Origin: Urechis unicinctus
Lineage: Eukaryota; Annelida; Polychaeta; Xenopneusta; Urechidae
DNA: 64,000 bases
Reading direction: 5' to 3'
NCBI GenBank assembly: GCA_034190875.2
Contig: CM067354.1
Coordinates: 45,860,245 to 45,924,244, forward strand
Of the stretch, positions 1 through 27,805 are shown in pieces; the first letter of the stretch is position 1, and each line of letters begins with the position of its first letter. Both the position numbers and the translations under genes were made by a program. The notes beneath the pieces were generated by a model. That model saw only the letters and a list, made by a program, of their open reading frames with translations, had not been told where the DNA came from and made no database searches.

Positions 1-154
1 GAGTATAGTCAGCTCATACAGCGGCAACATCAACAGCACAGAATTACATCTATATATATTTGAATAATACTCTTCAGTAGGAGTAACAATGCTCTCAGAA
101 CAGCATCCAAAATTGAAGCAATAGCAATATAGCTCTAAACTGACTACATCTCAC

Positions 155-14058
<13,904 letters not shown>

Positions 14059-14340
14059 GTCGACATCTGCGGCTTAGCGGAATCCCCGGGGCATCCCTTC
14101 GATTTGTATTCAAACTAACGTGACGTCATACATTCACAATCTCCCGTGGTATTTCTAATCTCCATGTACAGAGATCGCAATAGTTGTCATTGCCGCATCC
14201 ATTGCCTATATAAACGTTGACTTCTTGGGATGTAGACTACCCTGCTCCGATTTGTTTGTTATTATCATGAAGTAATGAAGGATTATTGAGGGATCCAACA
14301 TTACTGTATGTTATCATAAACTGTTACATTTAGCCCCCTG
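14059..14340 (-). promoter_or_regulatory. Cotransporter 5' flank with a full CRE site
   Basis: The 280 bp upstream of the start codon contain a palindromic cAMP-response element TGACGTCA at 14121-14128, 63 bp from the ATG. No TATA box in the minus orientation is convincing; a TATATAAA at about 14206 faces the other way. Promoter function is inferred from position only. Confidence 0.45.
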
Positions 14341-14476
14341 GTAGAATAGGCAGTAGGCAAAGAAACTATGCCTCTCACAGCGACGCTCTATTTACTACTT
14401 TCGATCTCTCACCAGCTCACATCCGCGCTGTAGACCCTAAGGTTGCATCAGATCATCAAAACACCAGGGGTGAGTT
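14341..14476 (+). repeat. Left part of a dispersed repeat (family A)
   Basis: This segment aligns in reverse orientation with 33120-33205 (shared TTTACTAC and ATCTCTCAC-ATCCGCG motifs) and with 32635-32680 (shared GCATCAGATCATCAAAACAC). The similarity continues into the tandem unit that starts at 14477, so the duplication boundary lies inside the repeat. Confidence 0.65.
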
Positions 14477-17400
14477 CCTTACCTACTTAGGCAGTACCTG
14501 GCCGATAACCCACCGAGAACTGATGCCGCTCGGAATCCTTGAGCTGGGAACTGATCTTGGAGTTCGGGGTAATTAGGGGAAGTTTAGAAGACATAAACGC
14601 GCTCAATAAGTTCGCCACTTCTTATTCTCCTACAATCTCACCAGCGTTCTGGATTGTAGTTGACCAGGAAATGCCATTCGGTAAACTTGTGCTATTTCGA
14701 TATAAGGAGTTATAACCGATAGTTATGTAATTCCTTGTTCGATATTGCTGACTGATCTGTCAATTAATGTAAGGTTATTCTCAAAAACTTGTTTTATGTT
14801 GTGAATTTGTACACATTCACTCCAGGGTGGCCCTACAATCAACATACGCGATGTGCCGACAGGTATATCTTATAAATATCATTTGGGGTTTTTTCCCCGA
14901 CAAAAACTCAAAACATAATCAGATTGGAAAAACAATAAGTACGGAATTCGATTATTAGTGCAATAATGCAAATTGTATTGTAGAAGTCGGAACTTGGGTG
15001 TTGGATCGAAGCCGTCTATATACGCCTAAACCGTATTTGGTCAGCGCAACGGTTAAGCTCGCTGAAGCCAGCTGAGGCACGGTCTAGACGCTACCAACCA
15101 TCGTTGGTTTGATTAAAGACTTTCGACTTCATATGCACTATCTGGTTTGTATTCACCTAATCAGCCAAGTAGAATTATTTCCATTCAATTAAAGCATATT
15201 CTCAAAATTGATGAAATCTTAAAGTAAATAGATGTAACTATAGAGTCTGAGAGTATATCTTACAAGCTATTCTTTCACACACAGTGGCGTCACACGTTAC
15301 TCACAATGCAAGGCACAAAATCCGCCATTTTGTCGGAGGTGGAACTATAAACAGCGATAAAACGTAGTCCAACGGGGCATACTCAGTTTTCTCCAATTTT
15401 TGATTGATGTTTGCTAACAATGTCGGCGGATTATATCTTTGGACTTGAAAGAAGTACCCTAGATCGTTATATAAGCGTAAGCTAGAGTTCTGTAGGTTTT
15501 CAGATTGACCTTACAGACTGCCCGCAGATTTATTTTAGCTCAACGAACCTTGAAAATGACCTTCCGTGGATTTAGGATTCATCAACGTCTATCTTATTAT
15601 TGATACATCAGGTAACTACTGCCATTCCTTTGCATCGTAATTTCATTGTATGCCTGGTTGTCTTTCACAATAGAAAATAAGTCATTTTCTCAAAGAGGCT
15701 GATATTCAGTTGTGTGGCTTGTCTGTCCTGATACACATTAGATCCATTGGCATTGCCTTGTGACAAGAATAATGCATTTGTATCACCCGTCGCCATTGAA
15801 ATTCAAATAAATCTGTAATGTTATGTTACAGAGAAGCTGTGAAAAACTACAAATCTCTGGCCTCCTACAAGCTACTGCAATCTGGCTGGGTGCAGACAGT
15901 CACACACAAAAAACATGAAAGGGGTGCAACCAGCAAGAGTGGCAGACATAAACTTCTATAGCGACAAACCCAAGGGCAAGGTTATATCAAACAACTCTCC
16001 AGCTCCTAGAGCATATCCCAAACCAATGGTTTCACTGTTCTTGCGTTGGAATTCTGGGGGAACCAATGAATTTCTTAATGTTGAAGCAACATCTGTATAC
16101 AAGTTTAAATTAAATGGATGTTACACTAAACAGATCCAACTTTTTAAAAAGAAGCATGGAACTGAACAATCAAGTAAGACAAATCCGAAAGTGTTTGCCA
16201 TATTCTTCATTGTATGAACACATGGCCACAATACTCAAGAATCTCAGACCAAATGAGTATATTACTGAAAAGATCATTCATTCACCACCGTTTGTCAAAT
16301 GTATGTATTCAGAACATAAAATATTTACATTATGAACAACTTATGTACCAGAGTTCCATCCAGGAAAACAAATACTGCCTGTAAATTGGGCCTAATCTAA
16401 GAAAATAATTACACCTGTGGCTTAAATCATCATCACAGATGGACAAATAATGGAACGCTCAGGCTGGGAAAAAAAGAACACTTGCCTTTCCCTCGCCATT
16501 TTTCATCAAATAGTGGCTATGACAAGTCTAAGTGTTATAATACTATTTTGGCTCATACGTTCTTAAAAAGCGTCCCCCCTTTAATTATCAGCACGAGAGC
16601 CCGGGTTACATCACACCACTCTTTGGGAAGGGTGTAACCCTGATTTCAGCAATCCTCACAGCAAGCGAGTTCACCCCCCAAGTGGACTCGTCGTGTCACG
16701 TGGGGATTGTTTTAGCCTGGCCTATCGCGGGACCCTTTATAAGGAGTCCAGATGGGTTAGTCAGAGAGATTCATCTAGTCAGAGAAACGATTCGGACCGC
16801 GAGATTCCAGGGAGCTTCATTGTTGAAATTAAATAAACCAAATAAGTATCTCTACTCCAGGACTCGCGTTAATTTCCTCTGATTAGTCCCCACTCTAGCA
16901 ACTACAGGCAGTGAGTAACAGTACTATAACGAAGAGCGTGCATAAGCAAGAAAAGTTTAAGAAATTCTAGCTTTACATAAGCACTACACTTCTTCGTATC
17001 ACGCTATATTCGCACTAGACACGGTAAAAAACTACAAAGGATATAACCTTTCTAATTGTTTTTTTTTTCCACACCAGACCCTCCGTTTGCTTTCACCTCG
17101 AACAAAATGGCGGATTCGTTGCCAGGCGCCCTCGGCATAATTCCTGTGTGTATGTGAAAGAATACTCCTAGCTATGTATGTGAATGTATATTTTTGTGTC
17201 TACAATAAAGTGATTATTATTGTTACCCAAAAATATCTTTGGTCCATACTAACGTCATCAATCACGCGACTCGCACACGCCAACACCCTCCCACCCCAAA
17301 TCCAACCGCCATTTCCAAGGCTAGGTACCAGCTAAATATTTTCAACTTACCATCGTTTACCTGCAAGTGTATAAATTTATAATTCTACTCGTGTTTGTTC

Positions 17401-17588
17401 TTGTGTACACATAACGAAATTAATTGTCTTACTTAACCCAATGGAATGACCAGAAATCGACATACACAAACGCGCCTGCACAGATGAGGTAAGCCAAACA
17501 GGTCGTCTGAGTAGGTACATGTAGATCACCGTCCGACCGGGGCTAAGATGAGGCTTGTCGGTGGAATACAGTGTCATGTAATGGTATC
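14477..17588 (+). repeat. 3.1-kb tandem duplication, copy 1
   Basis: A 3112-bp unit followed head to tail by a nearly identical copy. It runs from CCTTACCTACTTAGG to ATGGTATCC with CC at the joint. Frames at 15915-16217, 16114-16335 and 16682-16882 are identical in both copies but lack recognisable domains. A divergent relative of the unit's right end lies at 44640-44780 in reverse. Confidence 0.93.
15827..15961 (+). pseudogene. Possible remnant of a SWIM/YqaJ-type gene (copy 1)
   Basis: After a possible acceptor TTACAG the frame reads YREAVKNYKSLASYKLLQSG, followed by a WVQTV stretch and a stop. This resembles the segment before the SWIM zinc finger in YqaJ-type proteins that are common in marine invertebrate genomes. 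No SWIM cysteines or nuclease motif follow, so the assignment is tentative. An identical copy lies at 18939-19073. Confidence 0.3.
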
Positions 17589-20500
17589 CCTTACCTACTT
17601 AGGCAGTACCTGGCCGATAACCCACCGAGAACTGATGCCGCTCGGAATCCTTGAGCTGGGAACTGATCTTGGAGTTCGGGGTAATTAGGGGAAGTTTAGA
17701 AGACATAAACGCGCTCAATAAGTTCGCCACTTCTTATTCTCCTACAATCTCACCAGCGTTCTGGATTGTAGTTGACCAGGAAATGCCATTCGGTAAACTT
17801 GTGCTATTTCGATATAAGGAGTTATAACCGATAGTTATGTAATTCCTTGTTCGATATTGCTGACTGATCTGTCAATTAATGTAAGGTTATTCTCAAAAAC
17901 TTGTTTTATGTTGTGAATTTGTACACATTCACTCCAGGGTGGCCCTACAATCAACATACGCGATGTGCCGACAGGTATATCTTATAAATATCATTTGGGG
18001 TTTTTTCCCCGACAAAAACTCAAAACATAATCAGATTGGAAAAAACAATAAGTACGGAATTCGATTATTAGTGCAATAATGCAATTGTATTGTAGAAGTC
18101 GGAACTTGGGTGTTGGATCGAAGCCGTCTATATACGCCTAAACCGTATTTGGTCAGCGCAACGGTTAAGCTCGCTGAAGCCAGCTGAGGCACGGTCTAGA
18201 CGCTACCAACCATCGTTGGTTTGATTAAAGACTTTCGACTTCATATGCACTATCTGGTTTGTATTCACCTAATCAGCCAAGTAGAATTATTTCCATTCAA
18301 TTAAAGCATATTCTCAAAATTGATGAAATCTTAAAGTAAATAGATGTAACTATAGAGTCTGAGAGTATATCTTACAAGCTATTCTTTCACACACAGTGGC
18401 GTCACACGTTACTCACAATGCAAGGCACAAAATCCGCCATTTTGTCGGAGGTGGAACTATAAACAGCGATAAAACGTAGTCCAACGGGGCATACTCAGTT
18501 TTCTCCAATTTTTGATTGATGTTTGCTAACAATGTCGGCGGATTATATCTTTGGACTTGAAAGAAGTACCCTAGATCGTTATATAAGCGTAAGCTAGAGT
18601 TCTGTAGGTTTTCAGATTGACCTTACAGACTGCCCGCAGATTTATTTTAGCTCAACGAACCTTGAAAATGACCTTCCGTGGATTTAGGATTCATCAACGT
18701 CTATCTTATTATTGATACATCAGGTAACTACTGCCATTCCTTTGCATCGTAATTTCATTGTATGCCTGGTTGTCTTTCACAATAGAAAATAAGTCATTTT
18801 CTCAAAGAGGCTGATATTCAGTTGTGTGGCTTGTCCGTCCTGATACACATTAGATCCATTGGCATTGCCTTGTGACAAGAATAATGCATTTGTATCACCC
18901 GTCGCCATTGAAATTCAAATAAATCTGTAATGTTATGTTACAGAGAAGCTGTGAAAAACTACAAATCTCTGGCCTCCTACAAGCTACTGCAATCTGGCTG
19001 GGTGCAGACAGTCACACACAAAAAACATGAAAGGGGTGCAACCAGCAAGAGTGGCAGACATAAACTTCTATAGCGACAAACCCAAGGGCAAGGTTATATC
19101 AAACAACTCTCCAGCTCCTAGAGCATATCCCAAACCAATGGTTTCACTGTTCTTGCGTTGGAATTCTGGGGGAACCAATGAATTTCTTAATGTTGAAGCA
19201 ACATCTGTATACAAGTTTAAATTAAATGGATGTTACACTAAACAGATCCAACTTTTTAAAAAGAAGCATGGAACTGAACAATCAAGTAAGACAAATCCGA
19301 AAGTGTTTGCCATATTCTTCATTGTATGAACACATGGCCACAATACTCAAGAATCTCAGACCAAATGAGTATATTACTGAAAAGATCATTCATTCACCAC
19401 CGTTTGTCAAATGTATGTATTCAGAACATAAAATATTTACATTATGAACAACTTATGTACCAGAGTTCCATCCAGGAAAACAAATACTGCCTGTAAATTG
19501 GGCCTAATCTAAGAAAATAATTACACCTGTGGCTTAAATCATCATCACAGATGGACAAATAATGGAACGCTCAGGCTGGGAAAAAAAGAACACTTGCCTT
19601 TCCCTCGCCATTTTTCATCAAATAGTGGCTATGACAAGTCTAAGTGTTATAATACTATTTTGGCTCATACGTTCTTAAAAAGCGTCCCCCCTTTAATTAT
19701 CAGCACGAGAGCCCGGGTTACATCACACCACTCTTTGGGAAGGGTGTAACCCTGATTTCAGCAATCCTCACAGCAAGCGAGTTCACCCCCCAAGTGGACT
19801 CGTCGTGTCACGTGGGGATTGTTTTAGCCTGGCCTATCGCGGGACCCTTTATAAGGAGTCCAGATGGGTTAGTCAGAGAGATTCATCTAGTCAGAGAAAC
19901 GATTCGGACCGCGAGATTCCAGGGAGCTTCATTGTTGAAATTAAATAAACCAAATAAGTATCTCTACTCCAGGACTCGCGTTAATTTCCTCTGATTAGTC
20001 CCCCACTCTAGCAACTACAGGCAGTGAGTAACAGTACTATAACGAAGAGCGTGCATAAGCAAGAAAAGTTTAAGAAATTCTAGCTTTACATAAGCACTAC
20101 ACTTCTTCGTATCACGCTATATTCGCACTAGACACGGTAAAAAACTACAAAGGATATAACCTTTCTAATTGTTTTTTTTTTTTTCACACCAGACCCTCCG
20201 TTTGCTTTCACCTCGAACAAAATGGCGGATTCGTTGCCAGGCGCCCTCGGCATAATTCCTGTGTGTATGTGAAAGAATACTCCTAGCTATGTATGTGAAT
20301 GTATATTTTTGTGTCTACAATAAAGTGATTATTATTGTTACCCAAAAATATCTTTGGTCCATACTAACGTCATCAATCACGCGACTCGCACACGCCAACA
20401 CCCCCTCCCACCCCAAATCCAACCGCCATTTCCAAGGCTAGGTACCAGCTAAATATTTTCAACTTACCATCGTTTACCTGCAAGTGTATAAATTTATAAT

Positions 20501-20706
20501 TCTACTCGTGTTTGTTCTTGTGTACACATAACGAAATTAATTGTCTTACTTAACCCAATGGAATGACCAGAAATCGACATACACAAACGCGCCTGCACAG
20601 ATGAGGTAAGCCAAACAGGTCGTCTGAGTAGGTACATGTAGATCACCGTCCGACCGGGGCTAAGATGAGGCTTGTCGGTGGAATACAGTGTCATGTAATG
20701 GTATCC
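17589..20706 (+). repeat. 3.1-kb tandem duplication, copy 2
   Basis: The second copy (3118 bp) differs from the first by few substitutions, for example GTCTGTCC versus GTCCGTCC near 15722 and 18835, plus one-to-few-base length changes in A, T and C runs. This level fits a very recent duplication, or two haplotypes assembled in series. Confidence 0.93.
18939..19073 (+). pseudogene. Possible remnant of a SWIM/YqaJ-type gene (copy 2)
   Basis: Identical to 15827-15961 by virtue of the tandem duplication; the same tentative reasoning applies. Confidence 0.3.
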
Positions 20707-20744
20707 AGTTTGTATGTTTGGATGTAAGTAACACTTTTTTTGTT

Positions 20745-20870
20745 TTTTGTTAAGGTGCTAGAGTGGTTCGCCCGTCTGCCTTTGACAGCGTCCGCGCTGT
20801 TGACTACTTTCGATCTCTCATATCCGACCGTCAACCATTGGGGGGAGGTCGCTTGCCTAATTATTACCAC
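20745..20870 (+). repeat. Family A-like segment right of the duplication
   Basis: It contains GACTACTTTCGATCTCTCA and TCCGCGCTG, matching 14390-14430 in the same orientation, so family A sequence flanks the tandem pair on both sides. From here to the isomerase 3' UTR at about 21285 I see no gene. Confidence 0.5.
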
Positions 20871-21292
20871 TGACAAGGACATTGCATTATATATATACAA
20901 TCAATGACTATAAAGATCATTTATTGAATGACTCCTGCAGTTTATGAATATTTTAATGCGAAAAACCCCCGACATAAAGTGGCACGTTATGATTGTATCA
21001 TGCAATTTCTCAAGACGTGAACAGCCTGTATCAGTGTATGCATACAGAATATAATTAACTGTGCGCACACGCTCAACCATCCTTGGCCTCGACAAATTTC
21101 CTGCCAATATCCTTTTAAAATTGTGTTGAGTCCCTTAAGCTTCATTCCAGTAGGCAAATTTGCAAGACCCTGATTAATTTAATTATAAATAGATAGATAA
21201 ACTCAAGTCTCCGGTGAACTTCTTAACAGTAGTGAATGAATTATTCCAACAAAAATATGTATCAGACCACTAAAATAGTTATAAATACATCT

Positions 21293-21298
21293 TTTATT
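21293..21298 (-). terminator. Polyadenylation signal of the disulfide isomerase gene
   Basis: AATAAA on the minus strand, about 640 bp beyond the stop codon, with no other gene between. It implies a 3' UTR of about 650 nt. A nearer alternative cannot be excluded. Confidence 0.5.
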
Positions 21299-21940
21299 CA
21301 CAAAATGAGATTGATCCAATGGGGAAACATGACAGACGCCCAGTTAATAAAGCCTGACGTACAAATAGGACAAAGAATCAGATATATTTTTTTTAAACTT
21401 ATAACATAGGACACCAGCTGCTATTGACATAATTGAAGCAAGTTAGGTAACATGTTAATTGTGCAGTATATTACTAGGCACTGTGACAAGATCCAAGCAC
21501 TATTGGTTGAGTCACCAGTATTGTTAAGTTTAGGCAATCATCACCATTACTACAAAATGGAACATGGAAAAAATATTTGATCGTAGGAGAATGAAGAAAT
21601 GGAATGACAATTAGACCCCGACACACCATACTGAACATGTCTCACAATCTCACCACAGGTGAACGATTCATCATTATCATTCAAACGCAAGTTGTGCGAT
21701 GCAACCAATTCACATCCACAGTCATTAAAGTGCTATGAAAGCCTGCTTCCCAAAATGATACAACCAGTCATGTAAGCTATGTATAGCAATACAACTTGAA
21801 CCCACCCTAGTAAATATTACAACCTTCCAAAGTAATGATGATCAACAAAAGCAGACAGAAGGGAAACAGAATGCTCCCAGTGACAGCTGGAGCAAGAGGA
21901 CAGCATGTGTGATGATGAGGGCAAATGAATTGGCAAAGAA

Positions 21941-24900
21941 TTACAACTCTATCTGCTGTGGCTTGCCTTTACGGTCGTATCCTTTAAGTGGGTTGGTAGC
22001 TTCCTTGGCAAGATATTTGATGAAATCTTTGACTTCACGACCACCCTACAAAGGAAACACGAATTATCACATCACTATCGCTGACAAGCTCATGGAAGTC
22101 AAAAATACAACGAGTCATTAGAAATTACGTCACATGGTGAAAAACCTGTCTTGGGAGACACCCCTGAATATAGAATACTGTTAATTAACTTCTCTCAGTC
22201 TATATCTCAATCAAATGCATATCAACAAATGTTTAATGTTACTATTCATAAGCATTGCAGAGGAATTGCATGTTGCTCACCTCATAGGTCTTGGGACTAT
22301 CCTTGCTATTCTTAGGAGCAAAATAAAGTGTGGGGAATCTGAAAATAAAAACAAGGATGTGACAAAGTGAACAGGGAAGTTTTCCAAAGCCAATAATATA
22401 TTGTTGCCACTCCATACACAAACTAGGATGTTGGTATGAAATCCAGGGTGTTTGACTTACCCTCGGACCTCGTAAGTTTTAGGTACATCATTAGCAGTGG
22501 CGTCCATCTTAGCAATAACAATATCTTCCTCGTCAGCCAACTGTCACACACGAAGATAACCGGTCATTTTAGATGAACGCAACAATACACAAGCAATGCA
22601 TAGTCATAAATATAAAGTCTATATAAATTATTCTTTAGACTTTTCTTGTGTTATATGACTAAGGTCACATGGGGGGTAAACAACATCTTACCTTAGCAGC
22701 CAGCTCATCATATTTAGGTGCCAGAGACTTGCAATGGCCGCACCACGGGGCATAGAACTCAATCAGTACATCCTTGGTTGGATCATTCACTATCTCATCA
22801 AAGTTCTTCCCCACAAGAACCTGCGAAAAGAAGACAACCAAACATCAGACGACGAAATACTGATAGCTGTCGCTCAACATTATCATCACACATTAATTAA
22901 TTTCTCACTAATTCACCAACCATCATCTAACAACTTTTTTCACCTCACCAGAATTTTTTTTTTAAAAACGTTGTCCCTATCGATAATTGTGTTCCTTAAT
23001 TGAACGATGGCAGGTGTTATAGGATGATGAAACTCACCTTGACAGGGCCATCCTGAACTGGTACAGGTTCAGACTTAAGATAAGGCTCTAGATTTCCAGC
23101 CAACATGTCAGAGACAAATTTCTCTAGGTTATCCATACTAAAAGAAGAACACATTGGTTGAGTCATATTCAAAAGTTCACATTCAAAAACCTACAAAGTA
23201 ATGATTACAAAAGCCTTATGAGTCCATATCCTATTCATGCTGCACAATTCATCCAGGGTGAAAACACAAAGCCCAAAAATTCACCTGAATTCTTCTGTCA
23301 TGACAAACTTCCTTTCTGATGAATCGTAAGCACCAATGACTGGTTTGTCGCCAGATTGGGAGAGACCCATCTCTGACATCTCTTGACTGAAGTCCCCTGA
23401 GTTAGAGACGGCAAAGTAAACACTGGATCCTGCGTCCTTCAGCTTGGATGCTACCTTCATCACTCTGTTACACAGTCAATCACAGTTATATATGGACTAA
23501 AGAGTTTCGTCATCACATCCCTCTCATTCTGTTAGCAAGGTATATCAGACCATTGAGAACTGATTGAAATGAGCATGTAGGGGACATTCAACACAGGTAA
23601 GCGATTGTTCCATTAAATCTTGATGACTATCGGAGTTAACGATGTTGAAATCATGCAGGTGATAGGATAGAATGACCTTGAAAATAGGACTCCTAGCCTC
23701 CTGTCTTACCACCTGTCATGGACCCAGAGAATAAGACAACGCCATGTATGATGCACCAACCTGTTCCTCCAGTAGTTAGTTCCCTTCACGTTCTTCACGT
23801 AGTCGACGTCATAGTAAGCAATCACCAGGGGGCGCTTGAACTGTTCCTGGTTACTGGTTGTACGAAGTCCAGCAAGACCATGGCTGATACACACAGAGAA
23901 CAATGACACGTCCACTAGGAAAATCAACCCAGTACTACAAACTAACTACAAACAGAATAATCAGGAGAAATATTACAAGCATAATAAAAGATGAATATCA
24001 CTGAACATATAATTCATAAGATGTTGATGGCAACAATAGATATCATAATGCATTTCAATGCCATTTGATAGTTGAAGGGTCAGATCTTGACCTAAAAATT
24101 ACAAGAACAGAATGGCTTTACCAAAGGGAAATCTGTGTGGTTAATGACACTAGACACAGACAAGACAAACTTACATATTTTCATTGACAAAAGATTTCAT
24201 CTTGTAGAGAGTAGCATCTCCCTGGTACTGGACTTCACTGGGCTCAAACTTGTTGTTGAGTTTCTTGGGACGGAAGATGACCACATCACTGTAGAAACAG
24301 AGGCAGAGAGATCAATGTAACCATAGCAGCTCAATGTAGAATGAGACAGTCAGCTCCTGTATGGGGGGGTGGGAGGGTTGTTGGGAGGAGTGGGGTTTGT
24401 TAAAGTGTATGGGGTTGGGATGTTATGTGAAAGCACATGTCAAGTTGCGTGAGCCCAACAGGTGATACAGCGCCAAATTCTGTCACATGACACAAAGCTA
24501 CGACTGGGGGATATAATTCAGCAAGACAATTAGCAGATAGTTATGGGATAACAAAGCACCATTCAATGCACTGTGACACCTAGCCACTCCCTATACATTA
24601 CCAGCCATCCACAACCATCCTGCCCTCCCCCAACCAAACACAACTCTCCCCAAATTCCTCCCCAACACCTGCCTGTCACCATATAAACTACAAATTGTTT
24701 CCCAGTAGGTACGGACAGGTTTTTCTCTGCCAATAATTATGCTGTGAATGTGTAACAAGTTCAAAATCTGTGGTCATATTGACCCCTAGAAATGTCCTCC
24801 TGATTGGCCTAAAAAATGGAAATGACCTAATTCCAATGAGGTAGTGTGAATCTTGTGTTTGGTTGCCATGGAACAACTACAACTTGCAGCCAGTCCTGAC

Positions 24901-27705
24901 CTCTTGGTGTCATAATAGCAAGAGTACAGTTAACTGGGGCAAATGCATTTTTGTTTGTGAACAATTTCATGTAATGATTCCCTAAAAAAATTTGAGTTCA
25001 CAAATCTTATATGTGGGGAGCAGAGCAATAACGTTTATTTGTTTATTTCCATAGATGCATAGCACTGTTTACTTCATAATTATACTGCTGTGAAGAAAAG
25101 GCGCCTTCAATGTTGATGGTGAGTAGATTGGTCGAGTTACCATGCCAATAACAGCAACATTACCCACTACATGCATTAAAAATGGGCATTTAGACACCCC
25201 TCATGGTCTTGAATCATAGTAAACCGAACATAACATTAAAAAAACTTTAAATACAACAATGCATGAGGTTTGTACTGTTGTTCAGGCATAAGTGACTTCT
25301 GTAAACCACCTATGATATTTCATTTAAACAAGTTAAATGGATTGAGTATTGATATATGAGAGCTGATATGAGTATAGCTAACAATACTTACTCCTTGTAA
25401 CCATATTTGTTGTTGATTTCCGTGTTTAGGGAGTAAGCAAAACGGAAGTCCTCATTCAGGGAATCGGCCAGTTGGGTGAACTGCTTGTATACATCAGATT
25501 GATCAGACTCAAAGAACCCTGAAGAAAAACAAAAAAACATTGAATCTCATAAACGTACTGCATAAAAAGCTGATAGTAGTCTGTTGATTATAAGGATACA
25601 ATTTGGATTAAACATATGATCATTGTCAAATCAGCACCAACCCGAACCCTTCTCTCTAACATACAAACCCTACTTCCCACAACTCAAAAGGGACACATTT
25701 CTACAAACCTAAGCGACATTGTTTACCACTTACACACACAAGAACTCTTGTATAATGAATACTCACCAAGAACAACATGGTCATTGGACTGGAGAGTTTT
25801 CTCCGCATCAGCCACTGTAGCCAGTTTCTTTGATGTTGGGCCAGCCTTAGATTTCATGTACTTCACAATACCCGCTTTAGCAACAAAGGCAACCAAGTGA
25901 AAGTTTCAATACAAATATGTCTGACGGAATGAATTCTCAAGTGAGCATTCATACGACCCAGTATTCAGTTATATATTTAATTTGGATTCAGGGGAAAGTG
26001 GGCAAGAGAGGGAAAGGCCAGGAAAGGTTAAATAAAACGTTGTTCAGCACAGCATTGCTCTTCCCATAAGATGCCAACTGCTGCTGGTGATGATGGGTGA
26101 GGATTGTAACACTTGCCCCATGCCTCTCTTCACTTAAATAGCAACCCATTTCTCACACAGGTTTGCAGAGAAATACCATAGCGTGAATAGAGTTCGGAGG
26201 AAGTTAATTATGAATTATTTAAACAATATATAATTTTACTTTGCATAGTTATAAATATCACTTTCAATTGTAACATCACAGGTACTTTAAGAAGTTACAT
26301 CACAATCCATAATAACATTGCTTATTCCATATTCAAAAGACATATTGTAGTATAATAAACATACCTGCATCTCTTGGACCATTATATTCAAAAGCATCTT
26401 GACCATGTTTAAATGCCTTCAATGTGGGGAATCCTTTGACATCGTATCTGGCACATAGCTCTTTGCCATCCGTAGTGCAGTCAACCTGAAGAGATATTGG
26501 TGTACAAGTTCACACAATAATGAACAAATTTAATTACACTACCAACATGGCTTACTGCTCAGACCAGAAATCAATAATTGTATACGGACTGCAAAATGTC
26601 AAGACAATAATTTCAGTGAACAATCATCTTCACCAACCAAGATACAACTATCAAGAGATGGATGTTAATGAGGAACAGGTAAGTGAATGTAACCAAATAT
26701 GTGCAATAGATTTCCATTGATCAGGTACTGCAGAATATGAAGCAGCATGAATATGGTAACAGCTGGGAGTGTTAATATCAATCTGCATCATATTACCGGA
26801 GCATTACTCATGAACTCCAATATGGCTAAAAACCATATGGTGAAGATTTGTAACAAAATTTTAGCTATATAATCAAAACTTGGCATGCATAAAGGAACAC
26901 AATAGTACAATGGTCAACCTTTGTCCATTATGTCAGTACTAACCTTGGCCAGGGTGATTGGTGGATCATTGTTAGCAAGGGCTATTGATGCTGTGTCGAA
27001 CTCTGGTGCTAATTTCTTACAATGACCACACCTGTTGCACATCAATCATAGGAAAAGGTAAACAAAAGCTTTAGATCACTCCTTAATTGGAACTGAGAAA
27101 GCCAAGTGAATTGCACCCTCATTAATAATGGCAAATGCAGCCAAAAAGGTTCAAATAGCTAATCAGAAAATTTAAGTGACTTCTTGGTCAAAAGAAAACA
27201 TCCCAACTCTTAAAACACAAATCACGGGAAATAGCAATTCAAGGTAGACCAAAATTTTATTGTGAAAAAATGCTTAGCTTATATTTTTTAATTTGGATGG
27301 CTTTTCACAAAACTGCATACAGTAAATTAGTTAGAATCATCTTAGGAGTTTCTTACAAGTGGAAAAAAGTGGATAGACTGCTGCTTGTCCGAACCACCAC
27401 ACAAACCTGATACAAATTGGACCAGCAACACCCTTTCAGATGTCAATTTAAGGCATCGAATTTCGAAAGAACGCGTTTATGTTCTGGATTACAGTTTCAT
27501 ACTGCAGTAAACTGAAGAAAAAATACAGTAGTCAGCACTCATTGGGTCTAGTACTAGTAGATAAGAAAACTCACCATGGGGCATAAAACTTGACCAAAGT
27601 CAGATCTAATTCCTCCATTGTCGACTTAAAGTTCTTGTCAGTGAGTACCAGGACTTCACTGGCGCTGACATAAGCCAGAAAAGCTAAAACAAGTAGTACT
27701 TTCAT
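21941..27705 (-). CDS. PDIA3: Protein disulfide isomerase A3 (ERp57), complete, 13 exons
   Basis: Thiol-disulfide oxidoreductase of the ER lumen that folds glycoproteins with calnexin/calreticulin. Exons: 27575-27705, 26944-27031, 26365-26485, 25767-25874, 25392-25518, 24175-24288, 23761-23883, 23285-23464, 23038-23137, 22692-22820, 22461-22540, 22281-22338, 21941-22045. All have GT/AG borders and total 1464 nt, giving 487 aa (human 505). A signal peptide ([15 protein letters not shown]) precedes a-b-b'-a' domains with two active sites WCGHC at residues 44-48 and 390-394. The b' segment [19 protein letters not shown] is specific to PDIA3 and separates it from PDIA1 and PDIA4. The C-terminus is QIEL where QEDL or KDEL is usual, so the retrieval signal is unusual. 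The basic stretch near the end is short (KGYDRKGKP). Confidence 0.96.
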
Positions 27706-27805
27706 TGTTGCCGCAACTTTCTTCTTCTGAGATACCGGCGATTCAGTGCTTAAACGTCAAAATGGCAGAATGAACGTTGGGAAGGGATGCAAGGAGCGAT
27801 GAGGC

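Noticed and set aside
15020-15090. tRNA-like stretch (GCGCAACGGTTAAG) in the tandem unit
   Set aside because: Only the A-box resembles a tRNA; the B-box is poor and no cloverleaf forms, so neither a tRNA nor a tRNA-derived SINE can be supported.
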